Source: Calothrix membranacea FACHB-236 (GTDB taxonomy: Bacteria; Cyanobacteriota; Cyanobacteriia; Cyanobacteriales; Nostocaceae). Taken from it: a stretch of 64,000 nt of DNA. This document shows positions 44,286 to 53,971 of this stretch, piece by piece. The stretch covers positions 124,001 to 188,000 of the forward strand of contig NZ_JACJPX010000001.1 of NCBI RefSeq assembly GCF_014696315.1, read 5' to 3'. The notes under the pieces were generated by a model. That model ran no database searches, had not been told where the DNA came from, and saw only the letters and a program-made list of their open reading frames with translations. Within the stretch, counting starts at the first letter, position 1, and each line of letters begins with the position of its first letter. The position numbers and the translations under genes were made by a program.

Positions 44286-44501
44286 TTAAGCAGGCATAGC
44301 TGCAGATTGAGTTAGACCAACAGCTTCTGCATACTTCAAGTATGTTTCAACGGAAGCGATAACGATCCGAGCTTCAATAGCAAGTAGTTCAATACCAACT
44401 AAGGAAACACGTACCCAAGCATCTACAACGATACCTTTGTCTAAAATGCGGTCGATAACTTCTGCCAAGCTAGAGGAGGAATTAGTCTTTTCAACTGCCA
44501 T
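44286..44501 (-). CDS. gvpA: Gas vesicle structural protein GvpA, copy 2
   Basis: The 71-residue main shell protein. It has the universal GvpA pattern ([53 protein letters not shown]). It forms the hydrophobic-inside rib wall. It differs from copy 1 in one residue near the C-terminus (Met for Val) but at several silent sites. Confidence 0.97.
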   Translation of the reverse strand: MAVEKTNSSSSLAEVIDRILDKGIVVDAWVRVSLVGIELLAIEARIVIASVETYLKYAEAVGLTQSAAMPA

Positions 44502-44553
44502 ATGATTGCACCTTAACCTATTGTTGTTTGAGATTATTCGGACGAGGAGTTAA

Positions 44554-44584
44554 CATTAGAATTAGATCAGCGCTAATTCTAATG
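44554..44584 (-). terminator. Hairpin between the two gvpA copies
   Basis: An 11-bp perfect stem CATTAGAATTA / TAATTCTAATG around a 9-base loop in the 107-bp gvpA-gvpA gap. It probably stabilises or partly ends the gvpA message. Confidence 0.55.
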
Positions 44585-44608
44585 TCTTGATTTCTTTCTA
44601 CTTAATAA

Positions 44609-44824
44609 TTAAGCAGGTACTGCGGCTGACTGAGTTAGACCAACAGCTTCTGCATATTTCAAATATGTTTCAACAGAAGCGATAACGATCCGAGCTTCAA
44701 TAGCAAGTAATTCAATACCAACTAGAGATACACGTACCCAAGCATCTACAACGATACCTTTGTCTAAGATACGATCAATAACTTCTGCCAAGCTTGAAGA
44801 GGAATTAGTTTTTTCGACTGCCAT
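44609..44824 (-). CDS. gvpA: Gas vesicle structural protein GvpA, copy 1
   Basis: The 71-residue main shell protein and first gene of the leftward operon, so the most highly expressed. Same features as copy 2. A second copy raises dose; silent differences with kept protein sequence show strong purifying selection. Confidence 0.97.
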   Translation of the reverse strand: MAVEKTNSSSSLAEVIDRILDKGIVVDAWVRVSLVGIELLAIEARIVIASVETYLKYAEAVGLTQSAAVPA

Positions 44825-45220
44825 ATATTTGAACCTTAACTCATTGTTGTTGTTTTTCGGATTGATTTCTCAATCACTAAAACAATACTATTAACACCCG
44901 ATTGAAATGTAAATAGAAATACAACCAAAATACTGTAAACAAATATAACAACGTTTAAGAAGATACAACATAAATACTTACAGATGTTTAACTTGTATAC
45001 CGTCAAAACGTTTGTGATATTTGAGTTGTATGCCTTAAAATCTATATTGTTTGTTTTGTATTAGTTAGTCTTGTTACAAAACTCAGAATGAAAATTCAAG
45101 GTTAAAAATGAATCCTGATTATAGGGTGCGATCGCGGGTCATTTTCAGTAAAATTACGGATACAAAATAGTCACTTACATGAAATAGGATGATTGCAACA
45201 AATATCGTTGTCTAGAAACC
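44825..45220. other. gvpA promoter region, 396 bp
   Basis: Divergent, AT-rich leader shared by gvpA (left) and the 88-residue gene (right). It contains the NtcA-like site below and one HIP1 site near 45130. No open frame seen. Confidence 0.6.
44909..44922 (-). promoter_or_regulatory. NtcA-like box upstream of gvpA
   Basis: GTA-N8-TAC (minus strand GTATTTCTATTTAC). On the minus strand TATTGT, a TAN3T-type -10, begins 21 bases after it. This spacing fits NtcA-activated promoters. A chance match in AT-rich DNA is possible. Confidence 0.4.
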
Positions 45221-45487
45221 ATGTATAAGGAAGCAAATACAGATCCAGTTCGACAAGAAGCTTTAGCGGGCTTAATTGCTCATTTAGTGCAACAAGGGCA
45301 TCAACCTCAATATGCTCAATTGATGGCGACTTCAATTATTTTTCAGACAGATCTAGATTTAAGAAATGCTCAGATTGCTAGCCTTTTGACTTGGCTGCAA
45401 CAAGAACATAATGATATCTATTCTGCTGCTGTTGACGTAGTTGAAACAACTCGTGAACAATTTGAACAGCGTGTTCAACGTGGTTAA
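45221..45487 (+). CDS. Small hypothetical protein divergent from gvpA
   Basis: An 88-residue, mostly helical, soluble protein (MYKEANTDPVRQEALAGLIA, then LTWLQQEHNDIYSAAVDVVE). I recognise no family. It is divergent from gvpA and followed by a strong terminator at 45714, so it forms its own unit. A link to gas vesicles is only positional. Confidence 0.65.
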   Translation: MYKEANTDPVRQEALAGLIAHLVQQGHQPQYAQLMATSIIFQTDLDLRNAQIASLLTWLQQEHNDIYSAAVDVVETTREQFEQRVQRG

Positions 45488-45910
45488 AATGTTCAATTTG
45501 AGATTCTGGATTTTAAATTTTGGATTGATATTCAGGATTAATAAACTGAAGGTTTTATTTTTAGAATATTCAATTCAAAATTAGAATCTATGTCAATATA
45601 ATCAATTTATATATTGGGATCAAAGTTGAGGTAATTTCTCCACGTATTTTTCATAATTGGAGATGAAACTAAGAAGTTTATAGTGATTTTCCATTGTGTG
45701 GAACATATATCATTTATAGGGGGACAATAATATTGTCCCCCTATAATTTTTGACAGGATTAAACTTAAAACCTCTCTGCTCTAGCCTCAAGTCTCTAGAG
45801 ATAAAAATCGCAAATCATAATTCAAAATTGTCGGCTCAAAACATGAACTAAGGTTGGTAGGATAAGAAAAAGACAAAGATTGTGGCCGTACTGGAAAGTA
45901 GTTGTTTGCT
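45488..45910. other. Intergenic region, 423 bp
   Basis: Contains the terminator at 45714-45746 and the proA leader. No gene seen. Confidence 0.5.
45714..45746 (+). terminator. Strong hairpin terminator
   Basis: A near-perfect 33-nt palindrome (TTATAGGGGGACAATA / complement) followed by TTTTTGAC. It suits rightward transcripts from the 88-residue gene. Confidence 0.75.
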
Positions 45911-47218
45911 ATGACTATTCTTGACATTGCTTCTCCCCTGATGGGAATTGCTCAAAAAACCCGCTCCGCTGCCAGTAAATTGGCTGTTCTCTCCACTGAG
46001 GCGAAAAATCAAGCCATTGAAGCGATCGCCCAAGCTTTAGAATCAGCACAAGACGAAATATTGCAAGCGAATATCGCTGATTGTGAAGCGGCTACTGCTG
46101 ATGGGATTGCCAAACCCCTTTATAAACGCTTGCAGTTGGATGAGCATAAATTGAGAGATGCGATCGCTGGAGTTAGAGATGTTGGTAAACTAGCCGATCC
46201 AGTCGGGAAAGTGCAAATTCACCGCGAAATCGATACAGGCTTAATTCTCAAGCGCATTACTTGTCCTTTAGGAGTTTTGGGCATTATTTTTGAAGCACGT
46301 CCCGAAGCTGCAATTCAAATTGTCTCTTTAGCAATCAAATCAGGTAATGGCGTAATCCTCAAAGGTGGTAAAGAAGCAATCCGTTCTTGCGAGGCGATAG
46401 TCAAAGCCATTAAGCAAGGCTTATCTCACACTGCTGTTAACCCCGATGTAGTGCAGCTATTGACAACGAGAGAACAAACTATTGAACTTTTGCAGTTAGA
46501 TAAATATGTAGATTTAATTATTCCCCGAGGTTCTAATTCCTTTGTGCGATTTGTGCAGGACAATACTCGCATTCCTGTACTTGGTCATGCAGATGGTATT
46601 TGTCATCTATATATAGATCAAGCCGCTGATATTGCCAAAGCTGTTACCATTGCTGTTGATGCCAAAACCCAATATCCCGCAGCTTGTAATGCTATTGAAA
46701 CCTTGCTGGTTCATGCCAGCATCGCTGCAGATTATCTACCACAGCTAGCCGCAGCTATGCAAGCCAATCATGTGGAATTAAGAGGTGATGAACGCACCGC
46801 CAAAATTTTGCATCATATCACCACTGCTACAGCACAAGACTGGGAAACAGAATACAGCGATTTAATTTTGGCAATTAAAATTGTTGATTCAATAGAAGAT
46901 GCGATCGCCCATATTAATGAATATGGTTCTCGCCATACAGAAGCGATCGTTACAGAAGACTTAGCAGCAGCAGAAACTTTCTTAGGATTAGTGAATGCGG
47001 CTGGAGTTTACCACAACTGTTCAACCCGCTTTGCCGATGGTTTCCGCTACGGCTTTGGTGCTGAAGTAGGCATTAGTACTCAACAAATGCCCCCACGAGG
47101 CCCTGTTGGTTTAGAAGGATTAGTCACCTACAAATATCAAATGATAGGCGATGGTCATATTGTAGCGAGCTACACTGGCGCAAACGCCAAGTCATTTACC
47201 CATCGGGATTTAATTTAA
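45911..47218 (+). CDS. proA: Glutamate-5-semialdehyde dehydrogenase
   Basis: Cytosolic NADPH-dependent enzyme of proline synthesis: reduces gamma-glutamyl phosphate to glutamate-5-semialdehyde. It has 435 residues. The family signature is present: [29 protein letters not shown], the catalytic Cys in [13 protein letters not shown], and [20 protein letters not shown]. The start is ATG 45911; a TTG at 45902 is less likely. Confidence 0.96.
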   Translation: MTILDIASPLMGIAQKTRSAASKLAVLSTEAKNQAIEAIAQALESAQDEILQANIADCEAATADGIAKPLYKRLQLDEHKLRDAIAGVRDVGKLADPVGKVQIHREIDTGLILKRITCPLGVLGIIFEARPEAAIQIVSLAIKSGNGVILKGGKEAIRSCEAIVKAIKQGLSHTAVNPDVVQLLTTREQTIELLQLDKYVDLIIPRGSNSFVRFVQDNTRIPVLGHADGICHLYIDQAADIAKAVTIAVDAKTQYPAACNAIETLLVHASIAADYLPQLAAAMQANHVELRGDERTAKILHHITTATAQDWETEYSDLILAIKIVDSIEDAIAHINEYGSRHTEAIVTEDLAAAETFLGLVNAAGVYHNCSTRFADGFRYGFGAEVGISTQQMPPRGPVGLEGLVTYKYQMIGDGHIVASYTGANAKSFTHRDLI

Positions 47219-47332
47219 AGTCAAGGGTCAAGGGTCAAGGGTCAAGGGTCAAAGGTCAAGGGTCAAAGGTCAAAGGTCAAGGTTCAAGGGTCAAAGGTCA
47301 AAGGTCAAGGGTCAAAGGTCAAAGGGAACAGG
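47219..47332. repeat. Heptamer repeat (AGGGTCA/AGGTCAA)
   Basis: About 16 copies of the 7-base unit AAGGGTC or AAAGGTC begin directly after the proA stop. One of the longest such arrays in the window. TTACCCA units follow at about 47397-47420. Confidence 0.9.
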
Positions 47333-47426
47333 ACTATTGTTATTATTTTTTCCTTATCTCCCTTATCTCCCTCATCTCCTTCATCTATCTTTTCCCATTA
47401 CCCATTACCCATTACCCATCACCCAA

Positions 47427-47996
47427 TCACTTCTTATGCAACGTATCTTCTGCACCAGTGTAACCAGTTGCTACCCAAAGAATAGCTCTAGCTCCATCCC
47501 GGAGAGATTTTTCTAGTGGTTCAGGTGATGTTTTGGAAGGAACTGGTATTGTTTTAAACTCAATACCGCGACTACCTAAAACAATCTCGCCAATGACACT
47601 GGCGCGACGCATATGGAAATCAGAGGTAATCACATAAACGCTTTTGATACCTTGCGCTTGCAAATCATCAACCAGCGTAGTAAAATTAGTAACTGTATCT
47701 ACTGCCTCGTAATCCAAGTGTAAGCGTTCAGGATCTACTCCTGCCTTGGAAAATACCTTTTGTGTCGATCTAGGTGGACTGCCACCAGTAATCCAAATTG
47801 GTAAATTTGGATGCTTCTTAGCAAAATCTGCTGTAAACTTTTCTCGCTCTAGATTTTTTGTTGAACCGCCTAACACTATGACTGCTTGCGGTTCCACCAT
47901 TTGGCTTTTGACTTCTTTGTATCCCAACCACATTAATAGCGGGAGGGTGAACGCCATAAACCGAAAAGATTTACCTGTAAACAATAGCTTATTCAA
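47427..47996 (-). CDS. YdcF/SanA-family protein (DUF218)
   Basis: A 189-residue protein. There is an N-terminal membrane segment (FMAFTLPLLMWLGY), then the DUF218 core: AVIVLGGSTKNL, WITGGSPPRS, then VYVITSDFHMRRAS. Relatives act in envelope and peptidoglycan-precursor homeostasis (ElyC, SanA), without a proved reaction. The start is TTG 47996, or ATG 47957 close to the membrane segment. Confidence 0.82.
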   Translation of the reverse strand: MNKLLFTGKSFRFMAFTLPLLMWLGYKEVKSQMVEPQAVIVLGGSTKNLEREKFTADFAKKHPNLPIWITGGSPPRSTQKVFSKAGVDPERLHLDYEAVDTVTNFTTLVDDLQAQGIKSVYVITSDFHMRRASVIGEIVLGSRGIEFKTIPVPSKTSPEPLEKSLRDGARAILWVATGYTGAEDTLHKK

Positions 47997-48658
47997 GGCT
48001 CTATTACTTCGTTTACTGATTCCAAGTTTTCTTTAAATAAAAGAAAAACAATAATTATCTAAGTTAGTAGAGTTACAAAAAAATCTTTCCAAATAAAAAT
48101 TTGGGGATTTTTCCCTGAAAACTCATGGAATGTGAGTTAGAGGAATGTGGTTTAACCTCTCGCCTGCAAAAGTAGAAGCTAAAAACCCTGATTTCTACCT
48201 TACTCCTCTCTCGGCTCCTAGTCTAGGGAGACTCAGAGAGAAAGTTTACTAAACTTATTTCTTTATAAAGGGGTTTTAACACTTTCATTTTTAATTGTCG
48301 ATGTACTATCCTACCCCGTAGAGTCAGTGTCTATATAAACTACCTCTACTTTTATACATTTTAGTTTTTTGCCATCACAGAGGATTTTTTGCTGAACATA
48401 GCCAAAAATACTGTAAATTTTAACGTATTAATTAGCACTAATAAGCAAGTGATATAGGTCATTATTTTTGCGCTTTGAATAAGTTCGTAGTTAGGACTGG
48501 AGCCTTAGATTTTAAAGCACTAGAGTGCTTACTCGTTGGTTTTGTTAGTCGCTCATGGGTAAACCTTAAAGACCGCACTAACTCACTACGAACTTATCAA
48601 AATTTTGGCAATAGACCGCGACATTAAGTCTATTGTTATACTTCCTTTTGTGCAAAGT
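47997..48658. other. Intergenic region, 662 bp
   Basis: Holds the inverted-repeat element at 48479-48597. The rest is AT-rich with no credible gene on either strand. Confidence 0.5.
48479..48597. mobile_element. MITE-like element with 13-bp inverted ends
   Basis: A 119-bp segment bounded by ATAAGTTCGTAGT and its exact complement. Inside is a small hairpin (AAGCACTAGAGTGCTT). It is unrelated to the 8.6/12.3-kb element. It is non-coding and probably a dispersed foldback element. Confidence 0.65.
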
Positions 48659-49192
48659 TTATTTATCTTTCAATCTTAAATCGATGACAGTGGCGTTGAA
48701 GTTGTAATTGAAACCTTCTAGCTCAAAAGGCATACCAATTTTCACTTTGCTGTTACCTAAAACTGGCCCATTTGGAGTGATTTTTGCTTGACCTTCTAAA
48801 GTCAACAACATATCTGTACTAAAATTGTTGGCTTTGGGATCTGGTAACTCTTTGATAGAACCATCAGGTTGGGGAACATTGATTGTTCTTGGTAATTGTT
48901 GCATAGATTTAATCGCAATTTCACCGTGAGGTTGATTGCGGATAATCACGTTAGTCTTACCGCCGGCTTTCAGTCCTTTGTCAAATAACTGCTGAGGGTT
49001 GCGGACATTTAAGCCACGAACTACTAGATCTACTTCTATAGGTACGGTTTTAACACCGACTTGGGCCACAGAACCAGAAGTACCGGGAAAGAAAAATATG
49101 CCAAAAATAACCAGCACTATAACTAGTAAAGCTCCTAAATCGAGGAGGTTGATTTTACCGAACAAGCGGCCTTTGGTATCTAAAATAGCCAT
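48659..49192 (-). CDS. DUF4330 membrane-anchored protein
   Basis: A 177-residue protein with one N-terminal membrane helix (LLDLGALLVIVLVIFGIFFF) and a beta-rich exported domain (VPIEVDLVVRGLNVRNPQQL, KAGGKTNVIIRNQPHGEI). The pattern matches cyanobacterial DUF4330, of unknown role. It stands alone, with gaps of several hundred bp on each side. Confidence 0.8.
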   Translation of the reverse strand: MAILDTKGRLFGKINLLDLGALLVIVLVIFGIFFFPGTSGSVAQVGVKTVPIEVDLVVRGLNVRNPQQLFDKGLKAGGKTNVIIRNQPHGEIAIKSMQQLPRTINVPQPDGSIKELPDPKANNFSTDMLLTLEGQAKITPNGPVLGNSKVKIGMPFELEGFNYNFNATVIDLRLKDK

Positions 49193-49608
49193 AACAAGTT
49201 TTCCAGATGTGAGCGGAGTAATTGAGTTGAGCAGCAGGATTAACTAGAGTAATGGCAATCTTCCCTAGTTAGTAAACACTAAAAGCGGCTGGGCGCTATA
49301 GTCATGCGACAGTGTATCACGACTTCTGAAATTACGGGACTAGGCAATCAAGTTCCGGAATTATTGTTCTTTTAACCTACTGATATGAGGAAACAATCGG
49401 TTCTCTGTTGGCTCCTTAAAAAACTTCACGCACAAGGGGATGAGTTTTCTGGCGAGGTTTAGCCAAGGAATAATTTTCTATTGTGTAGCTGTCCTTTCCA
49501 GGTGAATCACCAAACCCGATTTCGTTTTTAAGTTGAAAATGCAACATAGAAAGAATTAAATGCGTCCTCTATTTTGTGTTCTTCCACGATTTTCCCAAAG
49601 ACCGGATT
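49193..49608. other. Divergent intergenic region, 416 bp
   Basis: Separates DUF4330 (left) from the M48 protease (right). No gene, strong hairpin or known site seen. Confidence 0.45.
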
Positions 49609-50460
49609 ATGTTTGCTTGGAAAGCCTTTTTGACAAATTACCGTTTGTGGCGGCGGCGCTGGTTTTATCCGTTAATTTCTGTGGTAGTCGCCGTGAGTGT
49701 GTGCCTGACTACACCCCTTCCAGGAAGGGCACTTGATTTACTACCACTTCTTTTCCAGGGAGTCCAGATACTTCAGCTATCGAATATATCGGATCGCCAA
49801 GAAGTTGATTTGGGCAAGCAGATGAATCAGGAATTGCAGAGTGAGTTTCGGCTTTACCGTAATGCCGCAGTGACTCGCTATGTAGAACAAATTGGTCAGC
49901 GTTTAGTGGCGAATAGCGATCGCCCCAATCTTCCCTATACCTTCCAAGTCGTTGACGATAAGGCGATAAATGCTTTTGCTACTGCGGGAGGCTATGTTTA
50001 TATCCACACTGGGTTACTGCAAGCTGCAGAAAATGAAGCCGAATTAGCTAGTGTAATTGCCCATGAAATTGGCCACATTGGCGGTAAACATTTAGTCAAA
50101 CAGATGAGACAAAGGGCCCTGGCTAGTGGTGTAGCCACAGCAGCAGGTTTGGATCGCAATACAGCGGTGGGAATTGGTGTGGAATTAGCACTCAACCGTC
50201 CGCGCAGCCGTCAAGATGAATTTGATGCCGATCAACGAGGATTAAGAACCTTGGCTCGTAGTGGTTATGCTCAGTCTGGGATGGTTTCTTTTATGCAAAA
50301 GCTCCTAGGAAGGGGTTCTACACCTTCATTTTTGAGTACTCACCCAGCAACAAGCGATCGCATTAATGCTCTCAAAAAAGCTATTAATTCTCAACCTACC
50401 AATGGGCGTTATGGATTGGATAATGCTGCTTACAAAGCTAATATTCGCGCATTATTGTAA
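49609..50460 (+). CDS. M48-family exported metalloprotease (BepA-like)
   Basis: A 283-residue protease for envelope protein quality control. A long basic N-terminus with one membrane/signal segment (FYPLISVVVAVSVCLTTPLP) is followed by an M48 domain: zinc site IAHEIGHIGGKH and third ligand in RQDEFDADQRG; STHPATSDRI closes it. It lacks the TPR domain of E. coli BepA. ATG 49609 is preferred over GTG 49576. Confidence 0.9.
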   Translation: MFAWKAFLTNYRLWRRRWFYPLISVVVAVSVCLTTPLPGRALDLLPLLFQGVQILQLSNISDRQEVDLGKQMNQELQSEFRLYRNAAVTRYVEQIGQRLVANSDRPNLPYTFQVVDDKAINAFATAGGYVYIHTGLLQAAENEAELASVIAHEIGHIGGKHLVKQMRQRALASGVATAAGLDRNTAVGIGVELALNRPRSRQDEFDADQRGLRTLARSGYAQSGMVSFMQKLLGRGSTPSFLSTHPATSDRINALKKAINSQPTNGRYGLDNAAYKANIRALL

Positions 50461-50685
50461 GTAGGTCGGCGACATTCAAAGACCACTGACTGAGGCTGTC
50501 ATTCTTACAAAGTTCTGATCGGAGGAAACCTCCGCCCAGACTTTGCGCTTTGTCCTTAGTCATTTGTCAATTGTCAATAGTTTGGTTTATTTCCACCGAC
50601 TTTCTTAATCGTCACAATCCTATGCAGACAGAATGCAGTACAAGCTAAATTACCATTGTGAAATCAAGCTATAAGCTATATCCAA

Positions 50686-51450
50686 TTATGCTCGCTGCTT
50701 GTTGTGGCGAGCGCCTTTAATTTCCGCTGGATCAATGGTAACTGCTGCTTCTGCTAAAGGTAGACTGCGGACACGCTTTCTAAATACGTTAGCTTGATAA
50801 ACCAAGTTATTTGTCACATCTAACGCTGTCAACCAACCGCTGCGGGGATGATACGCGCCTGTATCTATATCCAGCCAACCTCGTCCTTGTGCCAGTTGAC
50901 CGGGATTAACCCCTGGTAAAGTAAAGGTAATTGTATGACCAATAATAATTAACTTATCAGGGAAGTAAGGTTTTTCCATGCTGTGAAATTCTTCTCTGAT
51001 CCAACAAAATTGCTCGGCAGTTTGTTTGGCTAAAGGCATCAAAGGATCAAGACCAGCATGGGTTAGCCAAACATCGCCTAAGTCAATATATGTCGGTAAT
51101 GCTTGAAACCAATCGATATGTTCTTGGGGAATTGTCGCTTCTTGGTAACTGGCTATAGTCGCTTGTCCTCCACTATATAACCATGCTTGCATCGCTGGAG
51201 TGGAATTGGCTCCACCCTTGGTCAACACATTTAATAACATTTGCTCATGATTTCCCAACAGGCAAGGATAGTTATTGTCTTTAACAAAATTAACTACTTG
51301 TGCGCTTTGAGGGCCACGATCGATTAAATCTCCCAAAAAATATAGTTGATCGTTGGATGATGGAGCAATTGCTTTCAACAAAGTCATTAATCCTTCGTAA
51401 TGACCATGTACATCACCAATTACAATTCGACGTTGGTTATTTTGGCTCAT
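50686..51450 (-). CDS. PPP-family serine/threonine phosphatase-like metallophosphoesterase
   Basis: A 254-residue dimetal phosphoesterase. The three signatures are IGDVHGHYEG, LGDLIDRGPQ and LLGNHEQML, with later ligands in LTHAGLDP and IIGHT. This fits bacterial PrpA/PrpB-type protein phosphatases or ApaH-like enzymes that cut diadenosine polyphosphates; sequence alone does not decide. It stands alone. Confidence 0.88.
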   Translation of the reverse strand: MSQNNQRRIVIGDVHGHYEGLMTLLKAIAPSSNDQLYFLGDLIDRGPQSAQVVNFVKDNNYPCLLGNHEQMLLNVLTKGGANSTPAMQAWLYSGGQATIASYQEATIPQEHIDWFQALPTYIDLGDVWLTHAGLDPLMPLAKQTAEQFCWIREEFHSMEKPYFPDKLIIIGHTITFTLPGVNPGQLAQGRGWLDIDTGAYHPRSGWLTALDVTNNLVYQANVFRKRVRSLPLAEAAVTIDPAEIKGARHNKQRA

Positions 51451-51690
51451 TTGCTCTTAAGTTGAATAATATTAGTTATTACTTCTACTACAGTTTCATC
51501 TGTGGAAATTTTACAGAAGAAAATTTAAAAACCTAAAAAAATTTATTTGATTATATCTTAAATTTTTGGTATAAAAATAGCTTTTATTAAGGGGATTAGG
51601 TAATGGGTAATTGGTAATTGGTAATTGAGAAAAAACTAAACACCTAATGCCAAAAACCCCATTCATTCTAATATAGACAATTAATGCTGC

Positions 51691-52512
51691 TTACATATAA
51701 CTAATCCAATCGCTCCAGCTACCAGCATAAAGTTTTCCTTGAGAAATACCTGCTAGTTCTAAAGAAAGTAGATTCACACAAGCAGTTACACCAGAACCAC
51801 AATAAACCAATATCTCGTTGGCTGTTTCTAGCTTTTGCCAACGACGGCGTTGTTCTGCTGGGGAAAGCAGATAGCCTGATGAATCTGTAACTTCTTGCCA
51901 AGGATAGTTCACAGCACCAGGAATATGACCCGCAATTTTATCAATTGGCTCTCGTTCACCTCTATAGCGATCGCTTTCTCGGGAATCTACTAATACGACA
52001 TCTGGTAAATCTTTTTTATTTTTGACGCTTTCAATATCTACTACTTTATCTATTTTTACTTGGGGGATAAAGGTAGCTGTTTGAGATTGAGGAATAATAT
52101 TTGTGACGGGATAACCAGCTGTTTGCCATGCAGCAAATCCACCATCTAATACGGCTACCCGTTCATGCCCTAAATAACGCAATAGCCACCATAAACGAGA
52201 TGCAAAGGCAAAACGAGAATCATCGTAGGCAACAACTAAACTTTTTTGGTAATTTACGCCTATTTGTGATAGCTTTTGCGCTAAATCAGTGGGTTTAGGT
52301 AAAGGATGTCTTCCACCATGTTCTCCGACAGGACTAGATAGATCCTCATTTAAATCTAGATAGTATGACCCCTGGATATGGCTAACTTGGTACTGCTGTC
52401 GGCCTAGTTGTGGATCTGCTAAAGAAAAGCGACAATCTACAATCACCACTTGCGGATCGTCGAGATGTGCAAACAACCATGCTGGTGAAACAACTAAGTG
52501 GTCATTGGTCAT
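51691..52512 (-). CDS. sseA: Sulfurtransferase (two rhodanese domains)
   Basis: A 273-residue thiosulfate/3-mercaptopyruvate sulfurtransferase. The N-terminal rhodanese domain is inactive (AYDDSRFAFASRLWWLLRYL), while the C-terminal one has the active loop CGSGVTA, the type usual for mercaptopyruvate enzymes. GHIPGAVNYPW and VLVDSRE motifs are present. It moves sulfur from 3-mercaptopyruvate or thiosulfate to a thiol acceptor in the cytosol. It is divergent from the MnmC2-like gene (52 bp), which modifies thiolated tRNA, so a shared sulfur theme is possible. Confidence 0.88.
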   Translation of the reverse strand: MTNDHLVVSPAWLFAHLDDPQVVIVDCRFSLADPQLGRQQYQVSHIQGSYYLDLNEDLSSPVGEHGGRHPLPKPTDLAQKLSQIGVNYQKSLVVAYDDSRFAFASRLWWLLRYLGHERVAVLDGGFAAWQTAGYPVTNIIPQSQTATFIPQVKIDKVVDIESVKNKKDLPDVVLVDSRESDRYRGEREPIDKIAGHIPGAVNYPWQEVTDSSGYLLSPAEQRRRWQKLETANEILVYCGSGVTACVNLLSLELAGISQGKLYAGSWSDWISYM

Positions 52513-52564
52513 TAGTCATTATTAAATTAATTAGCAAATATTTATTATCAGTTTTCTAGAGAAA

Positions 52565-53473
52565 ATGCCAGACTTTGAGCAATTTGTCCCACAACTAACG
52601 GCAGATGGTTCCTTTACTTTTACCTCCCAAGAATTTGGCGAAGACTTTCACAGTCATTATGGAGCAAAGCAAGAGAGTTTTCTCAAGTTTGCTGTACCTA
52701 CCCAACTAGCTGCACGTGCCCAAAAACCAGCCTTGCGACTATTAGACATTTGTTATGGTCTAGGATACAACACAGCAGCAGCTTTGCAGACTATTTGGGA
52801 GGAAAATCCCAATTGTCATGTGGAAGTTATGGCTTTAGAATTGAATCCATCTGTACCCCAAGCAGCGATCGCTCATCACCTATTTGATCACTGGGACTAC
52901 AAGTATAACGAAATCTTAAGGCAGCTAGCCTATAAGTCTCAAGTTCAACAAGATAACTTACAGGCTGAACTGTTAATTGGTGATGCGAGGAACTCAATTA
53001 AATTAATCCAACAGTCAGGGTTTCAGGCTGACGCGATTTTTCTCGATCCGTTTTCACCACCTCAGTGTCCTCAGTTATGGACTGTAGAGTTTATTCAGCA
53101 AATATCATTGTGTTTAGATGCTGAGGGAATTATCGCGACTTATTCCTGTGCAGCGGCTGTCCGCGCCGCATTTTTAAGTGCTGGCTTAAAAATAGGTTCG
53201 ACTCCACCAGTAGGTAGGCGATCGCCTGGTACAGTAGCAGTTCATTCTGACAGTGCAAACGCAAACAACCACTGCATACTTCCGCCTCTCTCCCAGGAAG
53301 AACAAGAACATTTGCTAACTCGTGCGGCGATTCCTTATCGCGATCCGCAATTGCATGACTCTGCTGACACGATCATCATGCGCCGACAGCAAGAGCAACA
53401 AACTTGCACAATGGAACCTACTTCTCGTTGGCGAAAAAGATGGCTGTTAAAAAATGCAGGTACAGACTCATAA
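52565..53473 (+). CDS. MnmC2-like SAM methyltransferase (DUF752)
   Basis: A 302-residue protein like the methyltransferase half of MnmC, which finishes mnm5s2U at the tRNA wobble base. Motifs: LTADGSFTFTSQEFGEDFHS, GAKQESFLKF, SAM loop LDICYGLGYNTAAAL, and IFLDPFSPPQCPQLWT. The FAD-dependent oxidase half (MnmC1) is absent, as is usual in cyanobacteria. Confidence 0.85.
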   Translation: MPDFEQFVPQLTADGSFTFTSQEFGEDFHSHYGAKQESFLKFAVPTQLAARAQKPALRLLDICYGLGYNTAAALQTIWEENPNCHVEVMALELNPSVPQAAIAHHLFDHWDYKYNEILRQLAYKSQVQQDNLQAELLIGDARNSIKLIQQSGFQADAIFLDPFSPPQCPQLWTVEFIQQISLCLDAEGIIATYSCAAAVRAAFLSAGLKIGSTPPVGRRSPGTVAVHSDSANANNHCILPPLSQEEQEHLLTRAAIPYRDPQLHDSADTIIMRRQQEQQTCTMEPTSRWRKRWLLKNAGTDS

Positions 53474-53971
53474 TTAGAAGTGCGATCGCAACTCTGAATG
53501 TAGTCATCCTCATTCATAACTCTGCGATTTAGCTTGATTTTAGGTAATGAGGATCATTAATTTTTGTGTTTCAAATCACTCAAGCTGCATCTATATTTAG
53601 TAGATAATGCACTATAGGAAGCGGGCAGAAATACTTAATAATAGTATATAAAAATTAAAGTTTTCCACTTCAAGACTAAGCTGCTCAATGAATATTTAGA
53701 AAAGCCAAACTTTTCTGCGCTGCGCTCTCAGCCAATCTTCAGTAAAATACCTGATTTAATATTTGTGTAGAATCCTCATAATCGAACGAGAGAATTAAGC
53801 GAGATTTGAACATTATTTAAGCGTGTTAGCAAAATAAATCAGAAAATATATTATAAATGATGCAGCAATATTTTAAAAATTTGAGGTATGTGGAATGTAA
53901 TCATCAAAAACTAAAGTTACATTTTTGAACGCTGAATCCTTAAATTTTATTTAACAAACTGGAGTATCTTT
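53474..53971. other. Intergenic region, 498 bp
   Basis: AT-rich leader of the HD-GYP regulator gene. I see no gene on either strand. Confidence 0.45.
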
